Assembly: GCA_964517765.1 (NCBI GenBank)
Contig: CAZFEN010000020.1
Coordinates: 1 to 24,758, forward strand
Origin: Hydromicrobium sp964517765
GTDB lineage: Bacteria; Actinomycetota; Humimicrobiia; Humimicrobiales; Humimicrobiaceae
Length of the DNA stretch: 24,758 nucleotides
Direction: 5' to 3'
Shown here piece by piece: positions 9,590-17,629 of the stretch. Position numbers and translations under genes: made by a program. Below the pieces are notes generated by a model. The model was not told the origin of the DNA. It was given only the letters and a program-made list of their open reading frames with translations, and searched no databases. Within the stretch, counting starts at the first letter, position 1, and every line of letters begins with the position of its first letter.

Positions 9590-10300
9590 TTATTTGTCAA
9601 AAATAGCGCCGTATTCTTTGATTATATTTATTCCACTGCTTGTCCCGAGTCTGGTCGCACCGGCATCTATAAGTGCCTGTGCATCCCCGAAGGTCCTTAT
9701 CCCACCTGAGGCCTTGACTCCTATATTCCTTGTGACGACTTCTCTTATCAATCTGATATCGTCCAGCTCCACACCTTTTACACCAAAACCTGTAGACGTT
9801 TTTACGAAATCCGCCCCTGACCTCTCGATAATTGCGCAGACCTTTCTTATTTCATCTCTTGTCAAAATTGCGGTTTCTATTATTATTTTAATATTTATGT
9901 GACGATTATATTCAGCAATCTGTTCGCGCCTTATCACATTGACTATTATTTTTATCTCCCTTTCCACATATTCGTAATTGCCGCCCTTAACAGCACCAAG
10001 GTTTATCACCATATCCAGCTCGTCTGCACCTTTCTTCACATTATCCCTTGATTCAAAGACTTTTGTTTCTACGGTGTTTGCCCCCAGTGGATAACCTACT
10101 ACTGAACAGACTTTTACATCGCTGTCGTCAAGAATTTTTTTTGCCTGGGCTACAAAAGTGGGATTGATGCATACTGCAGCAAAATGATACTTTTTGGCGT
10201 TAATACACAACTGTTCTATGTCCTTTGAAGTTGCGATCGGATTTAGTAATGTCTGATCGATGGTTTTAGCCAATTGTTCTTTAGTTAACGTTTTGACCAC
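9590..10300 (-). CDS. deoC: Deoxyribose-phosphate aldolase
   Basis: The enzyme cleaves 2-deoxyribose-5-phosphate to glyceraldehyde-3-phosphate and acetaldehyde, the last step of deoxynucleoside catabolism. The 236 residues form a class I aldolase barrel with D96 in ELDMVIN, the Schiff-base K167 in FVKTSTGF and K196 in VKASGGIRTF. IDQTLLNP and CINPTFV are further family motifs. The start at 10300 is GTG, with AAAGG a few bases upstream. The gene lies between era and recO, a place where Bacillus carries a different nucleoside-salvage gene (cdd, just before era). The neighbours are unrelated in function, so the linkage is probably historical. No other deo gene (deoA, deoB, deoD) is visible. Confidence 0.96.
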   Translation of the reverse strand: MVKTLTKEQLAKTIDQTLLNPIATSKDIEQLCINAKKYHFAAVCINPTFVAQAKKILDDSDVKVCSVVGYPLGANTVETKVFESRDNVKKGADELDMVINLGAVKGGNYEYVEREIKIIVNVIRREQIAEYNRHINIKIIIETAILTRDEIRKVCAIIERSGADFVKTSTGFGVKGVELDDIRLIREVVTRNIGVKASGGIRTFGDAQALIDAGATRLGTSSGINIIKEYGAIFDK

Positions 10301-10351
10301 CTGCCTTTAATTATATAAACTAATAATATTTCTAAACAATGACTTTTCTCG

Positions 10352-11254
10352 TTAGTAACCGAATCTATCGAGCATGGACTCACTTTTGGTCCAGTTTTTC
10401 TCGACCTTGACCCATAACTCCAGAAAAACTTTTCTTTTTAATAAATCTTCAAGTTCCAGTCTCGCCTGGCTTCCGATTGTTTTAAGCATATTTCCCGATT
10501 TACCGATAATCATGGCCTTTTGAGACACTCTTTCAGTATAGATGCTGCATTCTATGACAATAAGTTTCTTACCATTTGTAGTTGTAGTTTCTTCAAATCT
10601 CTCCATCTCGACATTTATACTGTAAGGAAGTTCCTGAGACAGGTTTTCAAATAATTTTTCTCTTACTACTTCCGAAATTGTTTTTCCTATTGGCTGATCG
10701 GTAACCATATCCTCTTCAAAATACCCTGGCCCTTCCGGCAGTTTCCTGATTAAATTTTTTAAAAATCCGTCAACATTTTCCCCGGTCTTTGCTGAGATCT
10801 CACCCACATAATCAAAAAAGTCGAACCCTTTAAGTTTTTCTTTCTCTTTTTCTAATTTGTCTTTTGAAATAAGATCTATTTTATTTAACAGTAAAAACCT
10901 GGGTTGACGCCTGTCTCTAATTTGGTTAAAAATATAAAGGTCCCCGCTTCCGATCCCGGCGGCTGTATCTACAATAACAACAATTAAATCAGCATCATCA
11001 AGCACAGATAAAACAGTATTGCTCAACCTTTCACCAAACAGGCCCTTTGGTTTGAAAAAACCCGGACAATCAATAAAAATAACCTGTGAGCCCTTAGTAT
11101 TTAAAATACAATTGATCCTATTTCTTGTTGTCTGTATCTTGCTTGAAGTAATGACTACCTTCCGATCTAAAATTTTATTGACCAGCGTAGACTTTCCAAC
11201 GTTCGTTCTCCCGATCAGGCCAACGAAACCAGATTTAAAATTGCTCTTTTCCAT
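10352..11254 (-). CDS. era: Ribosome-assembly GTPase Era
   Basis: Era binds the 3' end of 16S rRNA and checks 30S subunit maturation. The 300 residues contain the GTPase motifs G1 (GRTNVGKST, from residue 15), G2-region threonines (QTTRNRI), G3 (DCPG, 62-65) and G4 (NKID, 124-127). The C-terminal KH RNA-binding domain shows AMIIGKSGNMLKTIGSQAR at about 240-260. The usual G3 sequence is DTPG; here it is DCPG. The ATG at 11254 overlaps the stop of the preceding acetyltransferase gene by one base (TAATG), so the two genes are translationally coupled. It is separated from ybeY, its usual direct neighbour, by that acetyltransferase. Confidence 0.97.
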   Translation of the reverse strand: MEKSNFKSGFVGLIGRTNVGKSTLVNKILDRKVVITSSKIQTTRNRINCILNTKGSQVIFIDCPGFFKPKGLFGERLSNTVLSVLDDADLIVVIVDTAAGIGSGDLYIFNQIRDRRQPRFLLLNKIDLISKDKLEKEKEKLKGFDFFDYVGEISAKTGENVDGFLKNLIRKLPEGPGYFEEDMVTDQPIGKTISEVVREKLFENLSQELPYSINVEMERFEETTTTNGKKLIVIECSIYTERVSQKAMIIGKSGNMLKTIGSQARLELEDLLKRKVFLELWVKVEKNWTKSESMLDRFGY

Positions 11255-11721
11255 TATAGATCCAACTTCATCAAATCCCTGTTTATCCCCCTGCCGTATT
11301 CATTTTTTCTGTAGTCTATTCTTTTAAAACCAAATTTTTTATAAAGCTGGTTGGCTGCTTTATTTCCAGGATCTACTGTCAGTTCTATTTCTCTAAAACC
11401 GTCTTTTTTTAAATTAGAAATTACTTCCTCCAGAAGCTTTTTACCGATTCCTTTTCTTCTGTATGCCTTATCTATATAAAAAGAATGTACAAAAGCGCAG
11501 GTTTCACTTTTCCAGCTTCTTATAAGTTCGCATACACCCACAATATCAGGATCATTTCCGTCCTTTTGCGCCACAATAAACTTTCCGTATCTGATTATTA
11601 CCGGTATCAACCACTGGTTTATTGAAGCTTCTCTCCCCAGATTTCTTCTTTCAAGTTTTTCAATCATCCTGACCAGCTTATGATCCACGCTTCTTATATC
11701 CCGGATGATTATTTCATTCAT
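11254..11721 (-). CDS. GNAT family N-acetyltransferase (RimI-like)
   Basis: This is a 155-residue single-domain GNAT enzyme that would move an acetyl group from acetyl-CoA to an amine or a protein N-terminus. The acetyl-CoA-binding motif A is clear (AYRRKGIGKKLLEEVI, about residues 90-105, with the RxxGxG pyrophosphate loop). The second half has LTVDPGNKAANQLYKKFGFK, the usual beta6-alpha4 segment with the tyrosine and asparagine seen in RimI-type enzymes. The substrate cannot be read from the sequence. Its coupling to era suggests, but does not show, a ribosomal or translational target. The start at 11721 is an ATG. It is an insertion between ybeY and era compared with the usual Bacillota order. 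Confidence 0.85.
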   Translation of the reverse strand: MNEIIIRDIRSVDHKLVRMIEKLERRNLGREASINQWLIPVIIRYGKFIVAQKDGNDPDIVGVCELIRSWKSETCAFVHSFYIDKAYRRKGIGKKLLEEVISNLKKDGFREIELTVDPGNKAANQLYKKFGFKRIDYRKNEYGRGINRDLMKLDL

Positions 11722-11764
11722 ACTAATAATTAATATTGACTATTAAAATATAGAAAAAACATGC

Positions 11765-11792
11765 CTATTATCAATTCTACAGTATTTGTCAA
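11765..11792 (-). promoter_or_regulatory. Candidate sigma-A promoter for GNAT-era
   Basis: On the minus strand, a perfect TTGACA (11787-11792) is followed after 16 bases by TAATAG. A better-looking GATAAT box sits at 14 bases, which is too close. The site is about 45 bases upstream of the GNAT start in a 142-base spacer. The -35 is excellent and the -10 mediocre. The region also holds an 8-base inverted repeat (TGCCTATT 11762-11769 / AATAGGCA 11791-11798) that brackets the promoter elements and could be an operator. Confidence 0.4.
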
Positions 11793-11863
11793 TAGGCAGA
11801 CTGAAAAATTTTATGGCATGATCGCAATTAACTGTGACTTTTAGATATGAAATAAAAAAAGAC

Positions 11864-12328
11864 TTAGAGGCTAAAGGTTCTTCTTATATCGGATATCAAA
11901 CTATTTTGAATGCCTTCCATATCGATCCTGCCCTTTTCTTCAAGGTGGTCATAATCATATATATGCAATATCCCGTGTATTATCAGTAAAACTATTTCCA
12001 GGTTGAGGTTCCAATCCTTGTCCTGAGCTTTAATGTTGGACAGTGCGATTTCCGGGCAAATAAATATCTCCCCTATAGTATAAGAATCATCTCCCGGATT
12101 TAGTTTATCTCTATCGGAAATATATGAAAACGAAAGAACATCGGTTTCGCTGTCGGTATTACGATATTTTTTATTTAGTTTTCTTATTTCTTTACTATCC
12201 AGAAATATAATATTGAGCTGGCTTTTGGAGTCTCTGTCGAATTTATCTGAAATATATACGGCAACTTCCATTATTAGATCCGGATCTAATTTAATCTTAT
12301 CCTGATTATCAATCAATGTGACTTCCAC
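11864..12328 (-). CDS. ybeY: Endoribonuclease / rRNA maturation factor YbeY
   Basis: YbeY is a zinc-dependent RNase needed for 16S rRNA 3' maturation and 70S quality control. The 154 residues end with the metal site H118, H122, H128 (HGILHIYDYDH), preceded by TDVLSFSY and GEIFICPEIA, both family signatures. The canonical site reads HGxLHLxGYDH; here the glycine before YDH is aspartate, while the three histidine ligands are intact. The start at 12328 is GTG with GGAGG four bases upstream, inside the pgpH coding end. The two genes overlap by 16 bases. phoH-pgpH-ybeY is a classical conserved cluster. Confidence 0.96.
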   Translation of the reverse strand: MEVTLIDNQDKIKLDPDLIMEVAVYISDKFDRDSKSQLNIIFLDSKEIRKLNKKYRNTDSETDVLSFSYISDRDKLNPGDDSYTIGEIFICPEIALSNIKAQDKDWNLNLEIVLLIIHGILHIYDYDHLEEKGRIDMEGIQNSLISDIRRTFSL

Positions 12329-14669
12329 TTTTCCTCCAATTTTGCCTCCGTATCCTCTCTGGTCTTCAGGTCGGGTTCATCATATGAAAGTCTTGAATGA
12401 TAAATGGATATCAGTCCATCAACCAGAGTATCCCTGACAGTATTGATCTCTTTTAAAGTTATGCTGGTCTCATTAAGCTGACCATCCTTTATTTTGTCTT
12501 CGAATATATCGCTTACCATTTGTTTTATTTTTTTGGGAGTCACTCTGCTGATAGATCTCACTGCAGCTTCACATGAATCCGCCAGCATAAGAATTGCAGC
12601 TTCCCTGCTCTGCGGCTTCTTTGCAGGATAACGAAAATGCTCTTTAAGGCCGTTTGAAATCCCGTTGCCATTTATCTCTCTATCCTTTTGCTTCTCATAA
12701 AAGTAGGTTATTATCGAATTTCCATGATGCTGGGATATGATATCTAAGACCTTTCGGGGAATCTTATTCTTCACTGCCATTTCCAGACCATCTTTTATAT
12801 GATTTGATATTATATGTCTGCTCATCGAAGGATTCAAACGGTCATGAACGTTCTCGATATTCATCTGATTTTCATAAAAATATTCGGGCCTTTTCATTTT
12901 ACCAAGATCATGATACAGCGCTGCAACTTTTACCAGCAGCGAATCGGCTCCTATTGATTTTGCTGCACTTTCGGCAAGATGACCTACCAGAATACTATGA
13001 TTATAGGTACCTGGTGCGGATATAAGAAGTTCCTTGAGCAGCGGCTGGTCCGTATTGGAAAGCTCAAGCAGCCCCATAGCTGTCGTAACATTGAAGGTGG
13101 ATTCGATAAATGGCAGAAAACCTATTGCAATAATTGCACAGATAATACCATTTACCACTCCAAGTACAGTATAGAGAGCAATCGACCCTAATTCCCCACC
13201 AATAAGGTTGATGGTAAGAAATAAAAAGGAAAGGACAAGCGAACTTATGAAACCTGCCCTCATTACCGCTAACCGCTGGGAGACTTTTGATACCATATAA
13301 GTAGAGAAGATACCTCCCAGTGTATAGGCAACAACCAGGCTAAAATTAAAATCAGTCGCAATACCGACAAATATTCCAAGACATATGGTAAGCATTATCG
13401 CTATACGTGCATCGAATAAAATAGTACAGATAAGAGATGCGGCCATTACAGGGAATAAATAATTCCACAAATTCAAGTGGATGGATGAAAGTATGGTAAA
13501 TGCCTTAATAAGCAATGTAAATATTACAACCAGGATTGCATTTATTACCAATTTTTTTGAATTATCAAAGATACCGGGATTAAACTTTTGAATATAAAAT
13601 CCAAACAATAAGAGGGCTACGGAAGATATAAAAAACACATATAGAAGTCTCTTCCAGTTAAAACCTGTCTGTAATAAACCCAATCTTGTCAATATAAGAA
13701 TATCGGTATCGCCTACAATTTCCCCCTCGAAAACAATAGTCTGACCTTCGAGTATGGTCACCATATGCGGAGTGGTATTCAATCTTGCTTTTTCCCTTTC
13801 TGTTTCTGTGGCAGCAGGATCGAATAATGCCGTAGGCTGGATATTATTTTCGAGTATACTGGATACTATAGGAATGAGCTCNNNNNNNNNNNNNNNNNNN
13901 NNNNNNNNNNNNNNNNNNNNNNNNNNNNNNNNNNNNNNNNNNNNNNNNNNNNNNNNNNNNNNNNNNNNNNNNNNNNNNNNNATGCCGTAGGCTGGATATT
14001 ATTTTCGAGTATACTGGATACTATAGGAATGAGCTCGGGCTTGATTCCGACATCTTCTTCGATAAGCCCGACAGCTACGCTTTTAGCAAAATCCAGTTCA
14101 GTCGGCTTTATTTCTTCTTTCATTATCTCTCTTGCTATATCTTGGGTACTAGCCCTGAGAAAATTAAGATCATCCACTGAGAGATTTAAAGCCGTAGAAA
14201 TAATTGATTCAGTATACTGACTGCTCAAAAGATTGGTCATATAATCCACTTGTTCTTCAAAAGATATCTCTTTCTTCTGGACTATACCGGTTAGAATATA
14301 AAAATATCTGATCTGGTAAAGTGATTCATTTAAAACTTCTATATCATAGGCATATACGTCTTCTACCTCCGCTTCATTTATATTTCTATCTTCTTCGGTT
14401 TGAATGACATCCTCAAATTCTATACCCCGGGTTGCCTTAATGGTTCTTGGGCTGGGTTTTCCCAGCTCTATACCTATATCAGGAGCATAATTATATGTAA
14501 GAATTGCCGTTATCAGACCGAGAGTCAAAATAAATATATACATCCTCTGGGCGATTTTACTTCTAAATGAAAAATATTTACTAATAAAATCGCGGGTCTT
14601 TTCCAGCTTGCTTTTTTCGATTTTTAATAATTCTTTATTATTTTTATTTCTGGCTATCATTTCAATCAC
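12313..14669 (-). CDS. pgpH: 7TM-HD membrane protein, PgpH-type cyclic-di-AMP phosphodiesterase (split by an artefactual N gap)
   Basis: PgpH/YqfF proteins hydrolyse the second messenger c-di-AMP at the membrane. The N-terminus has a short cytoplasmic tail, one membrane helix near residues 43-60 and an extracellular domain. After the gap the extracellular domain ends (FDPAATETE, then VTILEGQTIVFEGEIV). About seven membrane helices and the cytoplasmic HD domain follow: H506 in TYNHSILVGHLAE, H535-D536 in ALYHDLGKMKRPE, H572 and QHHG near 596. One hundred Ns interrupt the gene, but identical 55-base sequences flank them. Removing one copy plus the Ns (155 bases) leaves one frame of 733 residues, near the normal ~710-720. 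The start is GTG at 14669 or, equally possible, ATG at 14660; neither has a clear ribosome site. Family known, enzymatic role inferred from homology. Confidence 0.93.
13827..14036. other. Scaffold gap (100 N) flanked by a duplicated 55-base contig end
   Basis: Bases 13882-13981 are exactly 100 Ns, a common placeholder for a gap of unknown size. The 55 bases before it (13827-13881) are identical to the 55 bases after it (13982-14036). De Bruijn graph contigs typically overlap by the k-mer length, so this looks like two adjacent contigs whose shared end was not merged. The gap interrupts pgpH. Deleting 155 bases restores the reading frame exactly (732 bases = 244 codons between the two start points). 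Confidence 0.93.
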
Positions 14670-14688
14670 ATATAGGTTTACTATAAAA

Positions 14689-15660
14689 TTATTTTTTTAC
14701 TTTTTCCCCATAGACCTTGTAAGCATCGACTATTCTCTGTACCAGTTCGTGCCTGACAACATCTTTTGAGCTAAGATATACAAAATCGATTCTCTGTATA
14801 CCTCTCAATATTTTTTCTACTATGACAAGACCCGATTCTTTATCATGTGGTAAGTCTATCTGTGTAATGTCACCCGTAACAACTATTTTGGATCCAAATC
14901 CAAGTCTTGTAAGAAACATCTTCATTTGTTCAGGAGATGTATTTTGAGCCTCGTCGAGAATAATAAAGGAATCATTCAGGGTTCTTCCTCTCATATAGGC
15001 CAGCGGTACAACTTCAATGATCCCCATATCCTTATACTGCTGAAACTTTTCAACGTCCAGCATTTCATATAAAGCATCGTATAAAGGTCGGAGGTAAGGA
15101 TTTACCTTATCATATATGTCTCCTGGTAAGAATCCCAGCTTTTCACCTGCCTCAACCACCGGTTTTATTAGAATTATTCGTCCTACTTTATCCTCTCTTA
15201 AAGCTTCAACTGCCAGTGCCAGAGCCAGATAAGTCTTGCCGGTTCCTGCCGGACCTATCCCAAAAACGATTGTATTTTCTTTAATAGCTTCAACATATTT
15301 TTTTTGACCCAATGTACGCGGCTTGATTTTTTTACCACTGTTTACCACAATATTGTTCTTGAATATTTCATGTGGTTTTAAACCTGATTTATCTTCCATT
15401 ATTTTTATCGAATCGCCGACTTTTTCGGAATTTAATTTCTGACCCAGATTTATCTGTAATGCCAGTTCCTCTATAAGTTTTGCAACTTCTTTTACATTTT
15501 TATTCTTCCCGGATATTTCCAGGTTGTTTCCCAGCACGAAAATCTCCACATTATATTTTCTTTCAATCATGCGGAGAAGTTCATCCCTATCGCCGATTAA
15601 TTCTGCCATAGAGTGCTCACCCTTGAAATCAATATTTAATTTTTGTTTTACCGGAGACAA
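14689..15660 (-). CDS. phoH: PhoH family ATPase (PhoH/YbeZ type)
   Basis: This cytoplasmic P-loop ATPase of the PhoH-like group is thought to act in RNA metabolism with YbeY. The 323 residues have an N-terminal KH-like segment (about 10-75), then the helicase-like ATPase core. Walker A is GPAGTGKT at 136-143, VEAGEKLGFLPGD is a family signature near 169-181, Walker B with FIILDEAQNT is at 232-241, and an SKIVVTGDITQIDLP sensor motif follows. The start at 15660 is TTG. It is supported by AGGAGGGG two to three bases upstream, the only strong ribosome site in the region. The gene ends 19 bases before pgpH. Biochemical function is still poorly defined in this family. Confidence 0.96.
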   Translation of the reverse strand: MSPVKQKLNIDFKGEHSMAELIGDRDELLRMIERKYNVEIFVLGNNLEISGKNKNVKEVAKLIEELALQINLGQKLNSEKVGDSIKIMEDKSGLKPHEIFKNNIVVNSGKKIKPRTLGQKKYVEAIKENTIVFGIGPAGTGKTYLALALAVEALREDKVGRIILIKPVVEAGEKLGFLPGDIYDKVNPYLRPLYDALYEMLDVEKFQQYKDMGIIEVVPLAYMRGRTLNDSFIILDEAQNTSPEQMKMFLTRLGFGSKIVVTGDITQIDLPHDKESGLVIVEKILRGIQRIDFVYLSSKDVVRHELVQRIVDAYKVYGEKVKK

Positions 15661-15743
15661 AAGCCCCTCCTATAAAGATTATATCGTAAAATTATTAAAA
15701 AAATCAGAAGCTATATAACAGGTGAATAAAGAATGATTAAATT

Positions 15744-16088
15744 CTACCCCGGAGGCCAGGTAAGCTTTCTTTTCCCTAATATATGAAAATGCAGATGGTT
15801 TACACTCTGCCCGGCACCAATTCCCGTATTTATAACTATTCTGAATCCATCTTTGTCCAGCCCATTTTCCAGTGCAACTCTACTCACCGCGTCCATCAGT
15901 TCTTTTAACAGCCTGCAGTCCAGTTTTTCAATTTCCAGAATCGATTCAATATGCTCTTTTGGAACAGCCAGAAGATGTACCGGCGCCTGGGGTGATATAT
16001 CCTTAAATATCAAAACAGCATCATTTTCAAATACTATATCGCTTTTTATTTCTTTATTTATAATCTTACAAAAAAGACAATCTTCCAT
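15744..16088 (-). CDS. HIT (histidine triad) nucleotide hydrolase, HINT type
   Basis: HINT proteins hydrolyse purine nucleoside phosphoramidates and aminoacyl-adenylates. The 114 residues match the family length. The histidine triad is H98, H100, H102 in HLHFHILG. The protein begins DCLFCKI, with C4 and C7 that may join a zinc site, and has AVPKEHIESI in the middle. It ends in TWPPG, as bacterial HINT proteins do. The ATG at 16088 has no clear ribosome site in the AT-rich leader. It is the first gene after the 178-base promoter region and probably heads the HIT-phoH-pgpH-ybeY transcript. The physiological substrate is not known. Confidence 0.95.
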   Translation of the reverse strand: MEDCLFCKIINKEIKSDIVFENDAVLIFKDISPQAPVHLLAVPKEHIESILEIEKLDCRLLKELMDAVSRVALENGLDKDGFRIVINTGIGAGQSVNHLHFHILGKRKLTWPPG

Positions 16089-16143
16089 TTTGCTAAAAAA
16101 TTTTTATTTATAAAGTCACAATTTATAAGTTTAATATTATTTA

Positions 16144-16173
16144 ATTATAAAATTCTTTTATACTTTTTTACAA
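16144..16173 (-). promoter_or_regulatory. Candidate sigma-A promoter P1, proximal to HIT-phoH
   Basis: On the minus strand, TTGTAA (16168-16173) and a perfect TATAAT (16144-16149) are separated by 18 bases, about 55 bases before the HIT start. The spacing is one base longer than ideal. The same hexamers occur again upstream at 16196-16223. Confidence 0.45.
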
Positions 16174-16195
16174 CCAATCTTATTCTAAGTGGGTG

Positions 16196-16223
16196 ATTAT
16201 ACTATTTTTTTTGATTTTTACAA
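16196..16223 (-). promoter_or_regulatory. Candidate sigma-A promoter P2 with overlapping palindromes
   Basis: On the minus strand, TTGTAA (16218-16223) is followed after 16 bases by a perfect TATAAT (16196-16201). The -35 box is one half of a perfect 13-base palindrome, TTACAACTTGTAA (16218-16230). This is directly followed by a second perfect palindrome, GGATTTATAAATCC (16231-16244). Two adjacent dyads on a -35 suggest a repressor operator or an upstream activator site. AT-rich chance dyads cannot be excluded. The promoter would serve HIT, phoH, pgpH and ybeY. Confidence 0.5.
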
Positions 16224-16267
16224 CTTGTAAGGATTTATAAATCCATAAATCAATATCAAAAAATATT

Positions 16268-17629
16268 TCAATATTTCAGGCTCAATACTCCCCTGAGACC
16301 ATCTTTATATTCGGAATCTACGGTGACTTTTACTATTTTGCCTCTCAGCAAAGGAAATTCTTTTTTATCCATTTGGAAATAGACTTTAATGTAGTTACCC
16401 GAAGTACCGTTTACCATATTACTGCCAGTATCAATTTCCTCACATACAACATTTAAAACCTTTCCGGTATTATGCCTGAGATAATCACTCCTTAACTTGT
16501 CTCCGATATTTCTTATAATACTGCTTCTCTGGGTTTTTAATTCCTCGTCCACCTGATCCGCCATCCAGTATGCTGGAGTGTGTCTCCTTTTAGAAAACTT
16601 GAAAGCATGAATTTTACTGAAGGCTATCTTCTTTATTATTTCTACTGTCTTTGTGAAATCTTCCTCGCTTTCACCCGGAAATCCTACCATTACATCTGTT
16701 GCCAGTGCGATACCGGGGAAGATCCTGCCAATCATTTTTATCTTTTTTAAATAATATTCCGCAGTATATGGCCTTCCCATCAATTCAAGGATCCTGTCGC
16801 TGCCGCTCTGAAGAGGAATATGCAGGTGCAGGGCAAAACGTCCGATATTTCCTTTTAAAACATCAAGCAGGTTGTGATCGATCTCACCCACTTCAATAGA
16901 ACTGATTCTTATTCTTTTTATGCTGGAATCTCTTATTATCTTTTCAAGTAAATCTGCAAGACTGCCGGTTTTTGCTTCGTCATCCTGATTATTTTTTTTA
17001 AAATCCGTTCCATACTTTCCGATATGAATGCCTGTAAGGACCACTTCCTTAAAACCCTCCTCCTGCAAATCTTTTATCTTATCCAGAACTTCTTTATAAG
17101 GGACGCTTGAGTATTTGCCTCTGACTTTTGGAACTATGCAATATGAACAATTTTGTTCGCACCCATCCTGGATCTTTACAAGAGGCCTCGAATGAATCTG
17201 ATCAGTAAAAGAAGAGCATTCATTAAGATCCGGTTCATTCTTATCGAAACTTTCTTCACGAACTGCCCGCCGGCTTTTCTCTTTTGCCGCTATTTCTCCG
17301 ATCAAATCAGGTATTTTATACTTGCCGCTGTTTTTAACCACATAATCAATTCCATTTTCTTTCAGAAATCCTTTATTAAAAACAACGAAACAACCGGTCA
17401 CTATTATTTTGCTGTTTTTATTCTGAGATTTGATCCTTCTGATCATCTGTCTGGCTTTTCTGTCGCTCTTAGAGGTCACGGTACAGGTATTGATTATGCA
17501 GAAATCAGGATTTTCGCAGTATGGGACATGTTCCATTCCCTTTTTCCGGAGTTCTTTTACAATAAAATCCGATTCACTGAGATTGACCTTGCACCCGAGC
17601 GTATCAATGGAAAATTTCATTTCATTCAT
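16268..17629 (-). CDS. mtaB: tRNA (N6-L-threonylcarbamoyladenosine37-C2)-methylthiotransferase MtaB
   Basis: MtaB is a radical-SAM enzyme that converts t6A to ms2t6A at position 37 of ANN-decoding tRNAs. The 453 residues have the UPF0004 domain with its [4Fe-4S] ligands C13 (TLGCKVN), C49 (NTCTV) and C80 (TGCF). The radical-SAM cluster is C157, C161, C164 in DGCEQNCSYC. PYTAEYYLKKI and ALATDVMVGFPGE support the subfamily, and the end is a TRAM-like segment. The opening DTLGCKVNLSES is typical of MtaB rather than MiaB or RimO. The ATG at 17629 overlaps the rsmE stop (ATGA). A hrcA-dnaJ-...-rsmE-mtaB order is usual in Bacillota. Confidence 0.95.
   Translation of the reverse strand: MNEMKFSIDTLGCKVNLSESDFIVKELRKKGMEHVPYCENPDFCIINTCTVTSKSDRKARQMIRRIKSQNKNSKIIVTGCFVVFNKGFLKENGIDYVVKNSGKYKIPDLIGEIAAKEKSRRAVREESFDKNEPDLNECSSFTDQIHSRPLVKIQDGCEQNCSYCIVPKVRGKYSSVPYKEVLDKIKDLQEEGFKEVVLTGIHIGKYGTDFKKNNQDDEAKTGSLADLLEKIIRDSSIKRIRISSIEVGEIDHNLLDVLKGNIGRFALHLHIPLQSGSDRILELMGRPYTAEYYLKKIKMIGRIFPGIALATDVMVGFPGESEEDFTKTVEIIKKIAFSKIHAFKFSKRRHTPAYWMADQVDEELKTQRSSIIRNIGDKLRSDYLRHNTGKVLNVVCEEIDTGSNMVNGTSGNYIKVYFQMDKKEFPLLRGKIVKVTVDSEYKDGLRGVLSLKY

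Noticed and set aside
13754..13990. Plus-strand open frame spanning the Ns
   Set aside because: It exists only because the N run contains no stop codon.
13827..14036. Real 55-base direct repeat or tandem duplication
   Set aside because: Exactly 100 Ns between perfect copies, plus exact restoration of the pgpH frame on collapse, fit a contig overlap far better.
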